Assembly (NCBI RefSeq): GCF_002086275.1
Contig: NZ_MVHT01000076.1
Coordinates: forward strand, 1 to 33,834
Length of the DNA: 33,834 bases
DNA from: Mycobacterium intermedium
GTDB lineage: Bacteria > Actinomycetota > Actinomycetes > Mycobacteriales > Mycobacteriaceae
Direction of reading: 5' to 3'
Each line of letters opens with the position of its first letter. Positions within the stretch are counted from its first letter, which is position 1. The translations under genes were made by a program, and so were the position numbers. Below, one piece after another: positions 23,899 through 32,399 of the stretch. Below the pieces are notes generated by a model. That model was not told the DNA's origin and did no database searches. It saw nothing but the letters and a program-made list of their open reading frames with translations.

Positions 23899-24186
23899 AT
23901 GTCCGACGAGGTGATGGTCCGGCCGGAACTGATCGAGTTGAACGAAGCGTCGCGGCAGCGGGTTTCGGAGCAGATCCACGCAAAAGGCGGATATTGCGAG
24001 TCGTGTCGCCGAACCGACTTCGAGGTCGGGCATGCGCTGTACTTGGGGTTCTTGTTCCTCAACGAGGACAGCGACGCCTACATGGTCGCCTTGACCTGTC
24101 GCAATCCCGAATGCCCCAAGCCGCGCAGCGGCATCGTGCTGCACGAACACGAGTTCGTCAGCCCCGGTGAGAGGCCCGCGGGATAG
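23899..24186 (+). CDS. Small four-cysteine (zinc-ribbon-like) protein
   Basis: 95 residues from ATG 23899, one base after the stop of the Mo fusion gene. The upstream open frame is a shadow of that gene. Cysteines C33, C36 (CESC), C67 and C72 (CRNPEC) and H45 form a likely metal site around a beta-rich core, followed by PKPRSGIVLHEHEF. It could be a zinc ribbon or a small iron site. No family is recognised. The tight coupling suggests a role in assembly or electron transfer for the Mo enzyme, but that is inference. It converges with the 93-residue gene, eight bases apart. Confidence 0.7.
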   Translation: MSDEVMVRPELIELNEASRQRVSEQIHAKGGYCESCRRTDFEVGHALYLGFLFLNEDSDAYMVALTCRNPECPKPRSGIVLHEHEFVSPGERPAG

Positions 24187-24194
24187 CGAGTCGT

Positions 24195-24476
24195 TTAGTG
24201 GAGTTGGGGTCGAGCCAGTCCGAATCGGTCGATCACATCCGACAGGGCGCGAAATTCGCCGCACAACGACTCGAACTCGTGTTGACCCGGTACGTCGAGC
24301 AGCTGCAGCGAGCTGTAGTGCACAAGGCGCGGAAGTCGTCCCGCCAGGGCAGTGCCCCAGCGGATGCTGAAGTCGTAGATTTCGCCCTCGCTCACCGACT
24401 CCCGCCGACCCAGCTGCTTGAGCACGTCGATCTGCTCGCGGAGAAACGCGACATCGTCGTCGATGACTACCGACAC
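24195..24476 (-). CDS. 93-residue protein, unknown
   Basis: GTG at 24474-24476 with AAGGGGG a few bases upstream, 15 bases after the lipoprotein gene stop. The protein is soluble with two helical parts: DDDVAFLREQIDVLKQLGRRESVSEGEIYDFSIRWG at the start and HEFESLCGEFRALSDVIDRFGLARPQLH at the end. One cysteine. No signal peptide or membrane segment. It is the last gene of the MarR operon. No family recognised. Confidence 0.55.
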   Translation of the reverse strand: MSVVIDDDVAFLREQIDVLKQLGRRESVSEGEIYDFSIRWGTALAGRLPRLVHYSSLQLLDVPGQHEFESLCGEFRALSDVIDRFGLARPQLH

Positions 24477-24491
24477 TCGACCCCCTTCCGG

Positions 24492-25574
24492 TCACAGTGG
24501 CGGCTTGGCCACGCCGACCACATACGTTGCGTCCTGCAGGGTGAGGTAGACGCGGTGCGGCCCTACCGCCAGGCCGGACACCGGCGCGGACCGCACCGGA
24601 CCGGACGGCAGAGCGGCACGGTAATCCGTGACATGGACTATCGGGATCTTTCCCGTTGGGTATCCGGTGAAACTGGCCGTCTCAAGCACCACCAGCTCAC
24701 GGTCGGTTGCGGCATAAATGCGGGTGTCGTCGGTACCAAGCGCGCGCACCGGTGACGACAACCTGGCCTCGGCCAACACCTCCAATCCCTTTCCGCCGCG
24801 GCGGGAATCGACGGCATACAGCATGTCACCGTTGCGAGCCGCGACATAGCTACGCGTCACTTGCGTTCCGTCCCCGGCCGAAACCGCGACGTCCATGCTC
24901 ATCGAGCCGCGCTCGTCGGCCGGCGATGACGCGCCTTTGTAGTGACGAATCCCTGACGCCCCGTAGACGTGATAGTCGATTGCACGCCCGCGGTTCGCAC
25001 CGTCGATGACGTCCGCGGGAGCTCCGGCGAGGTTGGCGGTGGCCAAGATCCGATAGCCGTTTTCCTCGACGGGTGTCACCGACAACCCGTCAGCCGAGAG
25101 CGCCAGCAACACCCGCATGCCGGCGTCTTCGGACAGGTACGCCGGAGCGGGACCGGCGTCGAATGAACGGACCGCACGCAGGCTGCCGAGGTCGACCACG
25201 GCGACCTTGCCGAGCCGCGGCTGCGGCACATACACCTGGTTTTCGTTCTTTCGGCTGATTTGCAGGTTGCGCCCCGCGGCCAGCGGCGGCGAAAGCCGCA
25301 TGCGTGCGTTGCGCGGGTCAGCCGGATCCGCCACCTCTGCCAGCCGCTGATCGTCGGTCAGCGCGAGAAGAGCGTGCGTGCGATACGACCAGATCGGGGC
25401 ATACAGCGCCATTCCTACGGGTGTCACGAAGACTTCGGGGACTTCGGACTGCGCTCCGAACGGGCTACCCGCCAAGGAACAGGCCGCCAGTGACAAAGCG
25501 TCCACGACGATCAGTCCCCACCAGCGCGCCACCCGACGCGGAGTCTTCGTGCGGCGCGCGGCGGTCGCTGTCAC
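24492..25574 (-). CDS. Putative lipoprotein with beta-propeller-like repeats
   Basis: 360 residues from the GTG at 25572-25574, which overlaps the MarR stop (GTGA, 4 bases). The N-terminus has basic residues (RRTKTPRRVAR), a hydrophobic stretch and a lipobox LSLAAC with C32 as the probable lipidated cysteine. The mature part contains repeated VYVPQ.. KVAVVDLGSLRAVRSF, MLYAVDSRRG and RIYAATDRELVVLETASF patterns, like the YncE/PQQ-type propeller blades in which each blade ends in a V-D or A-V turn. Likely anchored outside the cytoplasmic membrane. Ligand unknown. No catalytic motif is seen. A weak hydrophobic core leaves some doubt about the lipobox. Confidence 0.65.
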   Translation of the reverse strand: MTATAARRTKTPRRVARWWGLIVVDALSLAACSLAGSPFGAQSEVPEVFVTPVGMALYAPIWSYRTHALLALTDDQRLAEVADPADPRNARMRLSPPLAAGRNLQISRKNENQVYVPQPRLGKVAVVDLGSLRAVRSFDAGPAPAYLSEDAGMRVLLALSADGLSVTPVEENGYRILATANLAGAPADVIDGANRGRAIDYHVYGASGIRHYKGASSPADERGSMSMDVAVSAGDGTQVTRSYVAARNGDMLYAVDSRRGGKGLEVLAEARLSSPVRALGTDDTRIYAATDRELVVLETASFTGYPTGKIPIVHVTDYRAALPSGPVRSAPVSGLAVGPHRVYLTLQDATYVVGVAKPPL

Positions 25575-26056
25575 GGCACCGGGTCAATCAATCTGCGTCG
25601 GGCCGCGGTGAACGCCCGGGTACCCTGCAGCAACGCGGCGCGATCATCGTCATCCATTTGCGCCACAACGGATTTCAACGCCTTCCTGCGCAGGGTCAAC
25701 AACTCGTTGAGTATGGCGCGCCCGCTGGCGGTCAGTTCGAGCAAAGTGGCCCGGCGATTGGACGGCGCAACCCGACGAGTGATCCATCCCGCCTCGGCGA
25801 GCCGGTCACTGAGCCGACTGGCGGTGGAGGGGAGCAGGTTGAGGTCCTCCCCCAACTCGGTCACCAGGCTTGGCCCCAACCGCTCCAACGACTGCAGCGC
25901 ATGCAGTGCCCCCAGACTGATCTTTTTCTCCATTTCCTCGAGCACCCCGACGTTGAGTTCGAGGAATCCCCGCGTCGCCGATTCCAGCTCCGTGGCGACA
26001 TCATCAAACCCGTCCACGGTGGCGCCGGGGCGGCTGCTGTTCCGCGTTGAGGCCAT
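25571..26056 (-). CDS. MarR-family transcriptional regulator
   Basis: 161 residues from ATG 26054-26056, with AAGGGAG six bases upstream. The open frame continues to 26143 but lacks a ribosome site and would run into the divergent promoter. A winged helix-turn-helix is visible: ISLGALHALQSLERLGPSLVTELGEDLNLLPSTASRLSDRLAEAGWITRRVAPSNRRATLLELTASGRAIL. The wing carries NRRA. It is transcribed away from the SDR gene, with a 140-base shared control region, and its own operon holds the lipoprotein and the 93-residue protein. It is therefore the natural local regulator of the SDR-to-enolase run. Confidence 0.88.
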   Translation of the reverse strand: MASTRNSSRPGATVDGFDDVATELESATRGFLELNVGVLEEMEKKISLGALHALQSLERLGPSLVTELGEDLNLLPSTASRLSDRLAEAGWITRRVAPSNRRATLLELTASGRAILNELLTLRRKALKSVVAQMDDDDRAALLQGTRAFTAARRRLIDPVP

Positions 26057-26196
26057 GCCGCTCCCTTCTGACCGCACAATACATGCCGCGTTCAAATCCT
26101 GCCATCCGAATATCCTGCGAATTGCATTTCGTGCATTACGCATGAAGTAGGCGTAGCGTCGCAGGTGGGAGGCGAATTCGTTCGGGAGGAATGCTT
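26057..26196. promoter_or_regulatory. Divergent control region, MarR / SDR
   Basis: 140 bases between divergent starts. A direct repeat TGCATT occurs at 26123-26128 and 26132-26137 inside an AT-richer stretch (26108-26145), the likely binding and promoter area. The SDR ribosome site GGGAGGA is at 26184-26190. I could not identify a clean palindrome of the MarR type. Confidence 0.4.
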
Positions 26197-27210
26197 ATGT
26201 CGGCAGCGCGCACAGTCGTGATCACCGGAGCCGGCGCCGGAATTGGCCGGGCGACAGCTCGGCTCTTCGGCGCGCAGGGTGACCGGGTCGGCTTGCTTTC
26301 GCGCGGGGCAGCGGGACTAGACGGCGCTGCCAAAGATGTCCAGAATGCCGGCGGGCAGGCGTTACCCATTGCTACCGACGTCGCCGACTATGGGGCGGTC
26401 GAGGCCGCCGCGGATGACATCGAGCGTGCGTTCGGCCCCATCGACGTTTGGGTCAACAATGCGTTCACGTCGGTGTTCGCCCCCTTCCACGAGATCTCCC
26501 CCGACGAATATCGGCGTGTCACCGAGGTGAGCTACCTCGGATTCGTACACGGGACCATGGTCGCGTTGGCGCGCATGCGCGAGCGCGACGCCGGGACCAT
26601 CGTGCAGGTGGGATCCGCCCTGGGCAGCCGTGCGATTCCACTGCAATCCGCCTACTGCGGCGCCAAACACGCGATCAACGGGTTCACCGAGTCGGTGCGC
26701 ACCGAACTGATGCACGAGCACAGCAAGATTCGGATCACCCTGGTACAGATGCCCGCGGTCAACACCCCGCAGTTCTCCTGGGTCCGGTCCCGGCTACCCC
26801 GTCATCCCCAACCCGTCCCGCCCATCTATCAACCCGAAATTGCCGCGCGAGCAGTGCTTTTCGCCGCCAAGCATCCGCAACGCAAGGAGTATTGGGTGGG
26901 CTCGACTACCGTCGCAACCATTCTCGGGCAACGGTTGGCCCCCGCGTTACTGGACCGGTACCTGGCGAAGACCGGGTACTCCTCGCAACAGACCGACCAA
27001 CCCATGAGCACGGACCACCCCGACAACCTGTGGGAACCTGTCGACAGTGACACCAATAAGGATCACGGCCCACACGGCGCTTTTGATGACCGCGCTCACA
27101 ACCGCGCGCCGCAGGTTTGGCTTTCCCAACACAAGCACGCGTTGACCGGCGCAGGAGCGGCGACCGTTGCCGCCACCGCTGCGCTGGGTCTGCGACGACG
27201 GTACCGATGA
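26197..27210 (+). CDS. Short-chain dehydrogenase/reductase with C-terminal hydrophobic tail
   Basis: 337 residues from ATG 26197, chosen over ATG 26191 because GGGAGG lies seven bases before it. The classical SDR pattern is TGAGAGIG (10-17) for NAD(P), S140, Y153 and K157 in SAYCGAK. The usual NAG motif reads VNNAF. The core ends near 270; a polar linker follows and then a short hydrophobic segment (LTGAGAATVAATAALG, about 313-328) before a basic end (LRRRYR), so the protein may be attached to the membrane by its tail. The substrate is unknown. Its stop overlaps the next start (ATGA). It is the first gene of the plus-strand run. Confidence 0.85.
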   Translation: MSAARTVVITGAGAGIGRATARLFGAQGDRVGLLSRGAAGLDGAAKDVQNAGGQALPIATDVADYGAVEAAADDIERAFGPIDVWVNNAFTSVFAPFHEISPDEYRRVTEVSYLGFVHGTMVALARMRERDAGTIVQVGSALGSRAIPLQSAYCGAKHAINGFTESVRTELMHEHSKIRITLVQMPAVNTPQFSWVRSRLPRHPQPVPPIYQPEIAARAVLFAAKHPQRKEYWVGSTTVATILGQRLAPALLDRYLAKTGYSSQQTDQPMSTDHPDNLWEPVDSDTNKDHGPHGAFDDRAHNRAPQVWLSQHKHALTGAGAATVAATAALGLRRRYR

Positions 27211-27725
27211 GTCCCGATAGATCCGGCCGCACGCGCCAGGGAAAGCAGCTGAGATACCTGGAGATCTTCCGATTCGCCTGGGGCGCAGCCCTATTGGTAC
27301 GGACGCGGTTCGTATTGAGTTCGATCCACCGGATCGAGATTGACCGCAAAGCCCTCGTCATCACCCGGATACTGGGCGCACGTCACCTGGTGCAGGCCGG
27401 CTTGTCGGGAATTCGCCCCAGCCCAGAAGTCATCGCCATGGGAACCTGGGTCGACACCGTCCATTCTCTCACCGCGGTGGGTTTGGCTGTGGTCGACCGG
27501 CACCGGGCACGGGCCGGACTCACCGACGCAGCCGTCGCCGCGTTATGGGCGCTGTTGGGCACGCACGACTTGGCTACTGGCACCTCCTTCGGCCAGAACG
27601 GACAACGAGGCCGTGACCACCTCGTCGAACTGGTCCTGCCCCGATTGCCCGGCGGTCAGCACGTTTGGGTGAGGGCGGAACGGGTACGGCGTCAACATCA
27701 GCCGCAACTGAAAGAGGCTGTCTAG
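27207..27725 (+). CDS. 172-residue protein, unknown
   Basis: ATG 27207 overlaps the SDR stop by four bases (ATGA), which fixes the start. The upstream open frame is a shadow of the SDR gene. The start is basic (SPDRSGRTRQGKQLR), followed by YLEIFRFAWGAALLVRTRF, then VDTVHSLTAVGLAVVDRHRARAGLTDAAVAALWALLGTHDLATG and a basic tail (VRAERVRRQHQPQLKEAV). One or two short amphipathic or hydrophobic stretches may touch the membrane. No family recognised. A 57-base gap separates it from the TPP enzyme. Confidence 0.6.
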   Translation: MSPDRSGRTRQGKQLRYLEIFRFAWGAALLVRTRFVLSSIHRIEIDRKALVITRILGARHLVQAGLSGIRPSPEVIAMGTWVDTVHSLTAVGLAVVDRHRARAGLTDAAVAALWALLGTHDLATGTSFGQNGQRGRDHLVELVLPRLPGGQHVWVRAERVRRQHQPQLKEAV

Positions 27726-27782
27726 CAATGTTCGCGCGGATCGCACGATCGCGAATTCCGAATATCAGGAGAGTGATGCATA

Positions 27783-29582
27783 GTGCCTAGCACCGTTGCC
27801 GACGTGATGTTGTCCCGGCTGCGAGATTGGGATGTCAAGCAAGTCTTCGGCTTTCCCGGGGACGGCATCAACGGGTTGTTGGCGGCCTGGCAGCGGGCGG
27901 GCGACAAACCTCAGTTCGTGCAGGCTCGGCACGAGGAGATGGCCGCGTTCGAAGCGGTGGGATTCGCCAAGTTCTCCGGCACTTTCGGAGTGTGTGTGGC
28001 CACCAGCGGCCCGGGGGCGGTGCACCTGCTCAACGGGCTCTACGACGCCAGACTCGACCATGTGCCGGTGGTAGCCATCGTCGGGCAGACCGAGCGATCG
28101 GCCATGGGCGGCTCCTATCAGCAAGAAGTGGATCTGATCAGTTTGTTCAAGGACGTCTGCAGCGAGTACGTCCAAATGCTCACGGTGCCACAGCAATTAC
28201 CGAACCTGATCGACCGAGCCATCCGGATCGCGCTGAGTGAGGGGTGCCCGACCTGCATCATCGTGCCGTCTGATGTCTTCGAGTTGAAGTACGAGCCGCC
28301 AGAGCACGCATTCAAACAGGTGCCGTCCAGCCTAGGGCTCAGCCCGGCGCACGTGACTCCCGACGACGCCGCCGTCCGGGCGGCCGCTGATTTGCTCAAT
28401 GCCGGAGAGAGGGTGGCGCTGCTGGTGGGCCAGGGGGCCCGCGGATGCGTCGAGGAATTGACTCAGGTCGCCGACCTGCTGGGCGCCGGGGCCGCCAAGG
28501 CGTTGCTAGGCAAGGACGTATTGCCTGACGACCTGCCGTGGGTCACCGGATCGATCGGGTTGCTGGGAACCACGGCAAGCTGGCACTTGATGATGGGGTG
28601 CGACACCCTGCTGACGGTGGGATCCAATTTCCCCTACACCCAGTTCCTGCCGAAACTCGACCAGGCCCGCGCGGTGCAGATCGACCGATCGGGCAAGTGG
28701 ATCGGCATGCGCTACCCCTACGAGATCAACCTTGTTGGTGACGCGAAAAGCACGCTGCGCGCATTAATTCCGCTACTTGAGCGCAAATCCGACCGCAGCT
28801 GGCGCGAGAAGATCGAGAAGTATGTTGCCAAATGGTGGAACACCGCACAGCGGCGAGCGATGACCGACGCCGATCCGGTAAACCCGATGCGGATCTTCTA
28901 CGAATTGTCGATGCGAATGCCGTCGAACGCCATCATCTCGGCCGACTCGGGCTCCGCGGCCAACTGGTATGCGCGGCATCTAAAATTCACCAACGGAGTG
29001 CGCGGATCATTGTCAGGGACGCTGGCCACCATGGGCCCCGGGGTGCCGTACGTAATCGGGGCGAAATGGGCGCACCCTGACCGTCCGGGTATTGCGTTCG
29101 TTGGCGACGGCGCCATGCAAATGAACGGGATGGCCGAACTGATCACTATCGCCAAGTACTGGCGGCAGTGGACCGACCCCCGGCTCATCATCGCGATCCT
29201 GCACAACAACGACCTCAACCAGGTCACCTGGGAAATGCGCGCCATGGAGGATTCACCGAAATTCGAGGCGTCACAGGCCCTGCCGGACGTGAACTATGCA
29301 GCGTTTGCCCGGTCCCTGGACCTGCGCGCCGAAAACATCGACGACGCAAATCAATTGGGAGATGCCTGGGAACGCGCCTTGCTGGCGGACCGCCCGACCG
29401 TGTTGGACGTCCGCTGCGATCCCGACGTTCCACCCATCCCGCCACACGCGACTTTCGAGCAGGCCAAGTCGCTGGTCAAGGCGGTGCTCGGCGGCGACGA
29501 GGACGCGGCCGGATTCATCAAGCAGGGCGCCAAGCAGAAGGTGCAACAGTATCTGCCCGGCGAGAAGAAGGATCGACGATGA
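27783..29582 (+). CDS. Thiamine pyrophosphate enzyme, pyruvate-oxidase (PoxB)-like
   Basis: 599 residues from GTG 27783, with AGGAGAG upstream. Three-domain TPP enzyme: the N-terminal PYR domain has FGFPGDGING and the cofactor-activating glutamate in QARHEEMAAFEA (near E51). The middle FAD/DHAP-type domain has VALLVGQGARGCVEELTQVADLLGA. The C-terminal PP domain has the TPP motif starting GDGAMQMNG (G441) and ending HNNDLNQ near residue 470. The overall plan fits PoxB-like pyruvate oxidase/acetolactate synthase relatives. A long Lys-rich C-terminal tail (KQGAKQKVQQYLPGEKKDRR) resembles the membrane-binding tail of PoxB in position but not in sequence. It could decarboxylate a 2-oxo acid, possibly one made by the enolase-family enzyme downstream; that is inference. 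Confidence 0.85.
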   Translation: MPSTVADVMLSRLRDWDVKQVFGFPGDGINGLLAAWQRAGDKPQFVQARHEEMAAFEAVGFAKFSGTFGVCVATSGPGAVHLLNGLYDARLDHVPVVAIVGQTERSAMGGSYQQEVDLISLFKDVCSEYVQMLTVPQQLPNLIDRAIRIALSEGCPTCIIVPSDVFELKYEPPEHAFKQVPSSLGLSPAHVTPDDAAVRAAADLLNAGERVALLVGQGARGCVEELTQVADLLGAGAAKALLGKDVLPDDLPWVTGSIGLLGTTASWHLMMGCDTLLTVGSNFPYTQFLPKLDQARAVQIDRSGKWIGMRYPYEINLVGDAKSTLRALIPLLERKSDRSWREKIEKYVAKWWNTAQRRAMTDADPVNPMRIFYELSMRMPSNAIISADSGSAANWYARHLKFTNGVRGSLSGTLATMGPGVPYVIGAKWAHPDRPGIAFVGDGAMQMNGMAELITIAKYWRQWTDPRLIIAILHNNDLNQVTWEMRAMEDSPKFEASQALPDVNYAAFARSLDLRAENIDDANQLGDAWERALLADRPTVLDVRCDPDVPPIPPHATFEQAKSLVKAVLGGDEDAAGFIKQGAKQKVQQYLPGEKKDRR

Positions 29583-30026
29583 ACGCGATTGGCGTTGCGC
29601 TGCATGACATTCGCACCGGACGCTTCGAGCGCACCCTGTCAGCGCTGACGGCAGCCGGCGCTGCGGTGACCGCGGGCGAGATATATCTTTCCCACGACGG
29701 AGCCAGCTTCGGCAACAAGATGATGTGGTGGCCTGTCTTTGTGCTGCCCACCGCGATACCGGCCGGTGTGGCCGGCTTCTTTTCTCGTCGGGCTGCCAGA
29801 ACCGTGCTGCCGGTAACCAGTGCGGCGATCGTGATCAACGGAGTGCAAGGCACCTATTTGCATTGGCGCGGCATCGCCCAACGCCCGGGCGGGCTCACGA
29901 AGTACAACATGGAGTCCGGCCCGCCCGCCTTCGCCCCTGCTGGCCTCGTTGGTTGGCGCGATGGGCTTGCTGGCGGCTCTGTTGCGACGGGAGGACCTCC
30001 CGCTGCCGGGTGAGGGAAGCCCCTGA
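29579..30026 (+). pseudogene. Small membrane protein gene with an apparent frameshift
   Basis: ATG 29579 overlaps the TPP gene stop (ATGA). As read, the frame ends at a TGA at 30011-30013 (144 residues), and its last 25 residues (VGWRDGLAGGSVATGG..) are not membrane-like. Skipping one base near GCCCCTG (about 29935-29941) restores a hydrophobic end, LLASLVGAMGLLAALLRRE, followed by DLPLPGEGSP. That frame stops at 30024-30026, where TGA overlaps the next ATG (TGATG) exactly as other genes in this run overlap. The restored protein has four hydrophobic segments, at about 24-42, 51-74, 78-96 and the recovered one. It may be a sequencing error at a C-run, a real mutation or a programmed +1 shift. 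Confidence 0.6.
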
Positions 30027-30736
30027 TGCCGTTTCGCCCCCCGAACCAACACGCGATCACCCCGCAGGGGCGAGGGCGGTTTCCCGGCTTTGACGTACTC
30101 GACCAGGCGCACATGTGGGACGACGTCACGGCGGGAGTTGTCCTGGCGCGCCTCGCGTTACCGAACATGCTGGCGTTTTTCACTACGCATGAGGTAGGTG
30201 TCGCCGCACCACTGCTCGATCTACTGCTCGCCCAGGACGCCGAGCCGAGGGTACCGGTGCTTGCCCTCATCGACGCCCGACTGGCCGGCGCCGAAACCGA
30301 CGGCTGGCACTACGACGACATGCCCGAAGACGGGCAAGCTTGGCGAGAGACCCTGGCCGGCATCGACGACGACGCGCGCCGTAGACACGGCGCCGGATAC
30401 GCCGAACTCGTGAGCAAAGAGCAGGCTCGGCTGCTGCAAGACGTGCAGGATCTAGGCGACCGCGGCGAAGCGTGGCACGGGTTCAAGGCCAAGCACGTCT
30501 GGAGTTTGTGGACGCGGTATGCCAGCACCGCGTTCTACTCGCATCCCTGGGCGTGGAACGAGATTGGATTCAGCGGGCCGGCGTATCCCCGCGGCTACTT
30601 GAACCCCGGAATCAATGCCCGCGAAAACTGGGAAGTCGCCGACCACTATGACGTGGACCCGGTTCCGTTCGCCCAGCGGGTGGAACGCGCCCGCAAGGCC
30701 GACGACGACTTGTCAGCCAAGGATCACGGTGAGTGA
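30026..30736 (+). CDS. Gluconate 2-dehydrogenase subunit 3-like protein
   Basis: 236 residues from ATG 30026, whose A is the last base of the preceding stop in the frameshift-restored reading. The family signature is at the end: STAFYSHPWAWNEIGFSGPAYPRGYLNPG (about 170-200). The small subunit of membrane-bound gluconate 2-dehydrogenases pairs with a GMC flavoprotein and helps its folding or export. Here the GMC gene follows directly and overlaps by eight bases. There is no Tat signal at the N-terminus (MPFRPPNQHAI), so this version may act in the cytoplasm or be carried by its partner. Confidence 0.85.
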   Translation: MPFRPPNQHAITPQGRGRFPGFDVLDQAHMWDDVTAGVVLARLALPNMLAFFTTHEVGVAAPLLDLLLAQDAEPRVPVLALIDARLAGAETDGWHYDDMPEDGQAWRETLAGIDDDARRRHGAGYAELVSKEQARLLQDVQDLGDRGEAWHGFKAKHVWSLWTRYASTAFYSHPWAWNEIGFSGPAYPRGYLNPGINARENWEVADHYDVDPVPFAQRVERARKADDDLSAKDHGE

Positions 30737-32399
30737 CTACCGCGCGGTCCGCGCCCGTAACGAATCGGCCTGGCTCATTCCCAATGATGGTTCGCGGACA
30801 AATCATCGATTGCGTGCCGATATGCGCCGGTACGCAGAAAACGATGAGGTGGATGTCGTCATTGTCGGGGCCGGCGCGGGCGGCGGCACCTTGGCCCAAC
30901 GACTGGCCCGCGCGGGATGGCGCACGGTGGTCCTGGATGCCGGCCCCTTCTGGGATCCCGACACCGACTGGGTCAGCGACGAACGTGCGTCGCACGTGCT
31001 GTACTGGTCCGAACCGCGCCAGATCGGCGGATCCGACCCGGTTCCGTTGGGCTCGAACAACTCTGGTCGCGGCGTCGGCGGCTCGATGGTGCACTTTGCC
31101 GGCTACGTCCCGCGGTTCCACCCCTCGGACTTTCACACGTACAGCGCTGACGGGGTGGGTGCCGATTGGCCGATCGAATACTCCACGCTGCGTCCGTATT
31201 ACGAGCAGATCGAAGCCGAACTGCCTGTCGCCGGGGAGGATTGGCCTTGGGGAGACCCGCACACCTATCCGCACCGCCCACACCCCCTCAGCGGCAATGG
31301 TCTGACCTTCCTCAAGGGCGCCGCGGCGCTGGGAATTCCCATCCGAGTGGGTCCGGTCGCCATCCCGAACGGCCGATTCGGTAATCGGCCGCACTGCATT
31401 TACCGCGGATTCTGCATACAGGGCTGCAAAGTCAACGCCAAGGCCAGCCCACTGATCACTCACATCCCGGATGCGCTGGCTCACGGCGCCGAAATCCGGC
31501 CCGACTGCCACGTGTCACGGGTCCTCGTCGACGACCGCAGCGGTCGCGCCACGGGCGTCGAATACTTCCACTCCGGGGTGGTCCACCGGCAGCGGGCCGC
31601 CGCGGTGGTGGTTGCCGGTTATTCGATCGAAACCCCTCGGCTACTACTGCTTTCGGCCACCGACCGCTACCCGCACGGGTTGGGTAACGACCATGATCAA
31701 CTCGGCCGCTACCTGATGGTGCAGGGTGCGCCCCAAGTGGCCGGACGCTTCGACGACGAGATTCGGATGTACAAGGCTCCGCCGCCGGAGGCCAGCACCG
31801 AAGCGTTCTACGAGACCGATCCGACCAAACCGTATAAGCGTGGCTGGTCCATCCAGAATATCAGCCCGCTACCCATTACCTGGGCTGAACACGTTGCCGC
31901 GCAGGGTCATTGGGGCACCACGTTGCGCGAATACATGCGTGACTACATCCACTGGGCGACCCTGGGCGCATTGTGCGAACTACTACCCCTACCCGACAAC
32001 CGGGTCACGCTGGCCGACGAAACCGACCGTCACGGTCTTCAGGTTGCCCACTTTTCGTACTCCCAATGCGACAACGACCGCCAACTGATCAAGGCCGCCA
32101 CCGAGGTCATGGGCGACATCCTGCGCGCAGCCGGCGCACAGGAGGTGATCTCGATCGAGCGCTACGCCCACCTCGTCGGCGGAGCCCGGATGGCGGCCAG
32201 CCCGAAGGACGGCGTGGTTGATGCCCACCACCGGGTGTTCGGCGTCGAACGCCTCTACGTTGTCGACGGCAGCACACTGCCCACCCAGGGCTCGGCCAAC
32301 CCCGCGCTTACCATCATGACGTTGGCCGCCCGCGCCGCCGACCTGATGAACGAGCATGCACGGGGGCGAGCCGACACGCGGGAGGCATCCCTCGTATGA
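30729..32399 (+). CDS. GMC-family flavoprotein oxidoreductase (gluconate dehydrogenase-like)
   Basis: 556 residues from GTG 30729, in frame with the domain and overlapping the subunit-3 gene by eight bases; the open frame before it is a shadow. FAD motif GAGAGG at residues 47-52 within VDVVIVGAGAGGGTLAQRLA, then E/D-like GPFWDPD. GGSMVHFAGYVPRF marks the GMC substrate region. The C-terminal GMC domain is YAHLVGGARMAASPKDGVVD...VVDGSTLPTQGSANPALTIMTLAARAA, with the catalytic His. It oxidises an alcohol group of a sugar, sugar acid or similar polyol, probably passing electrons to the quinone pool through subunit 3 or a cytochrome. RGFCIQGCKVNAK carries two cysteines. The exact substrate cannot be read from sequence. 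Confidence 0.88.
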   Translation: MSDYRAVRARNESAWLIPNDGSRTNHRLRADMRRYAENDEVDVVIVGAGAGGGTLAQRLARAGWRTVVLDAGPFWDPDTDWVSDERASHVLYWSEPRQIGGSDPVPLGSNNSGRGVGGSMVHFAGYVPRFHPSDFHTYSADGVGADWPIEYSTLRPYYEQIEAELPVAGEDWPWGDPHTYPHRPHPLSGNGLTFLKGAAALGIPIRVGPVAIPNGRFGNRPHCIYRGFCIQGCKVNAKASPLITHIPDALAHGAEIRPDCHVSRVLVDDRSGRATGVEYFHSGVVHRQRAAAVVVAGYSIETPRLLLLSATDRYPHGLGNDHDQLGRYLMVQGAPQVAGRFDDEIRMYKAPPPEASTEAFYETDPTKPYKRGWSIQNISPLPITWAEHVAAQGHWGTTLREYMRDYIHWATLGALCELLPLPDNRVTLADETDRHGLQVAHFSYSQCDNDRQLIKAATEVMGDILRAAGAQEVISIERYAHLVGGARMAASPKDGVVDAHHRVFGVERLYVVDGSTLPTQGSANPALTIMTLAARAADLMNEHARGRADTREASLV

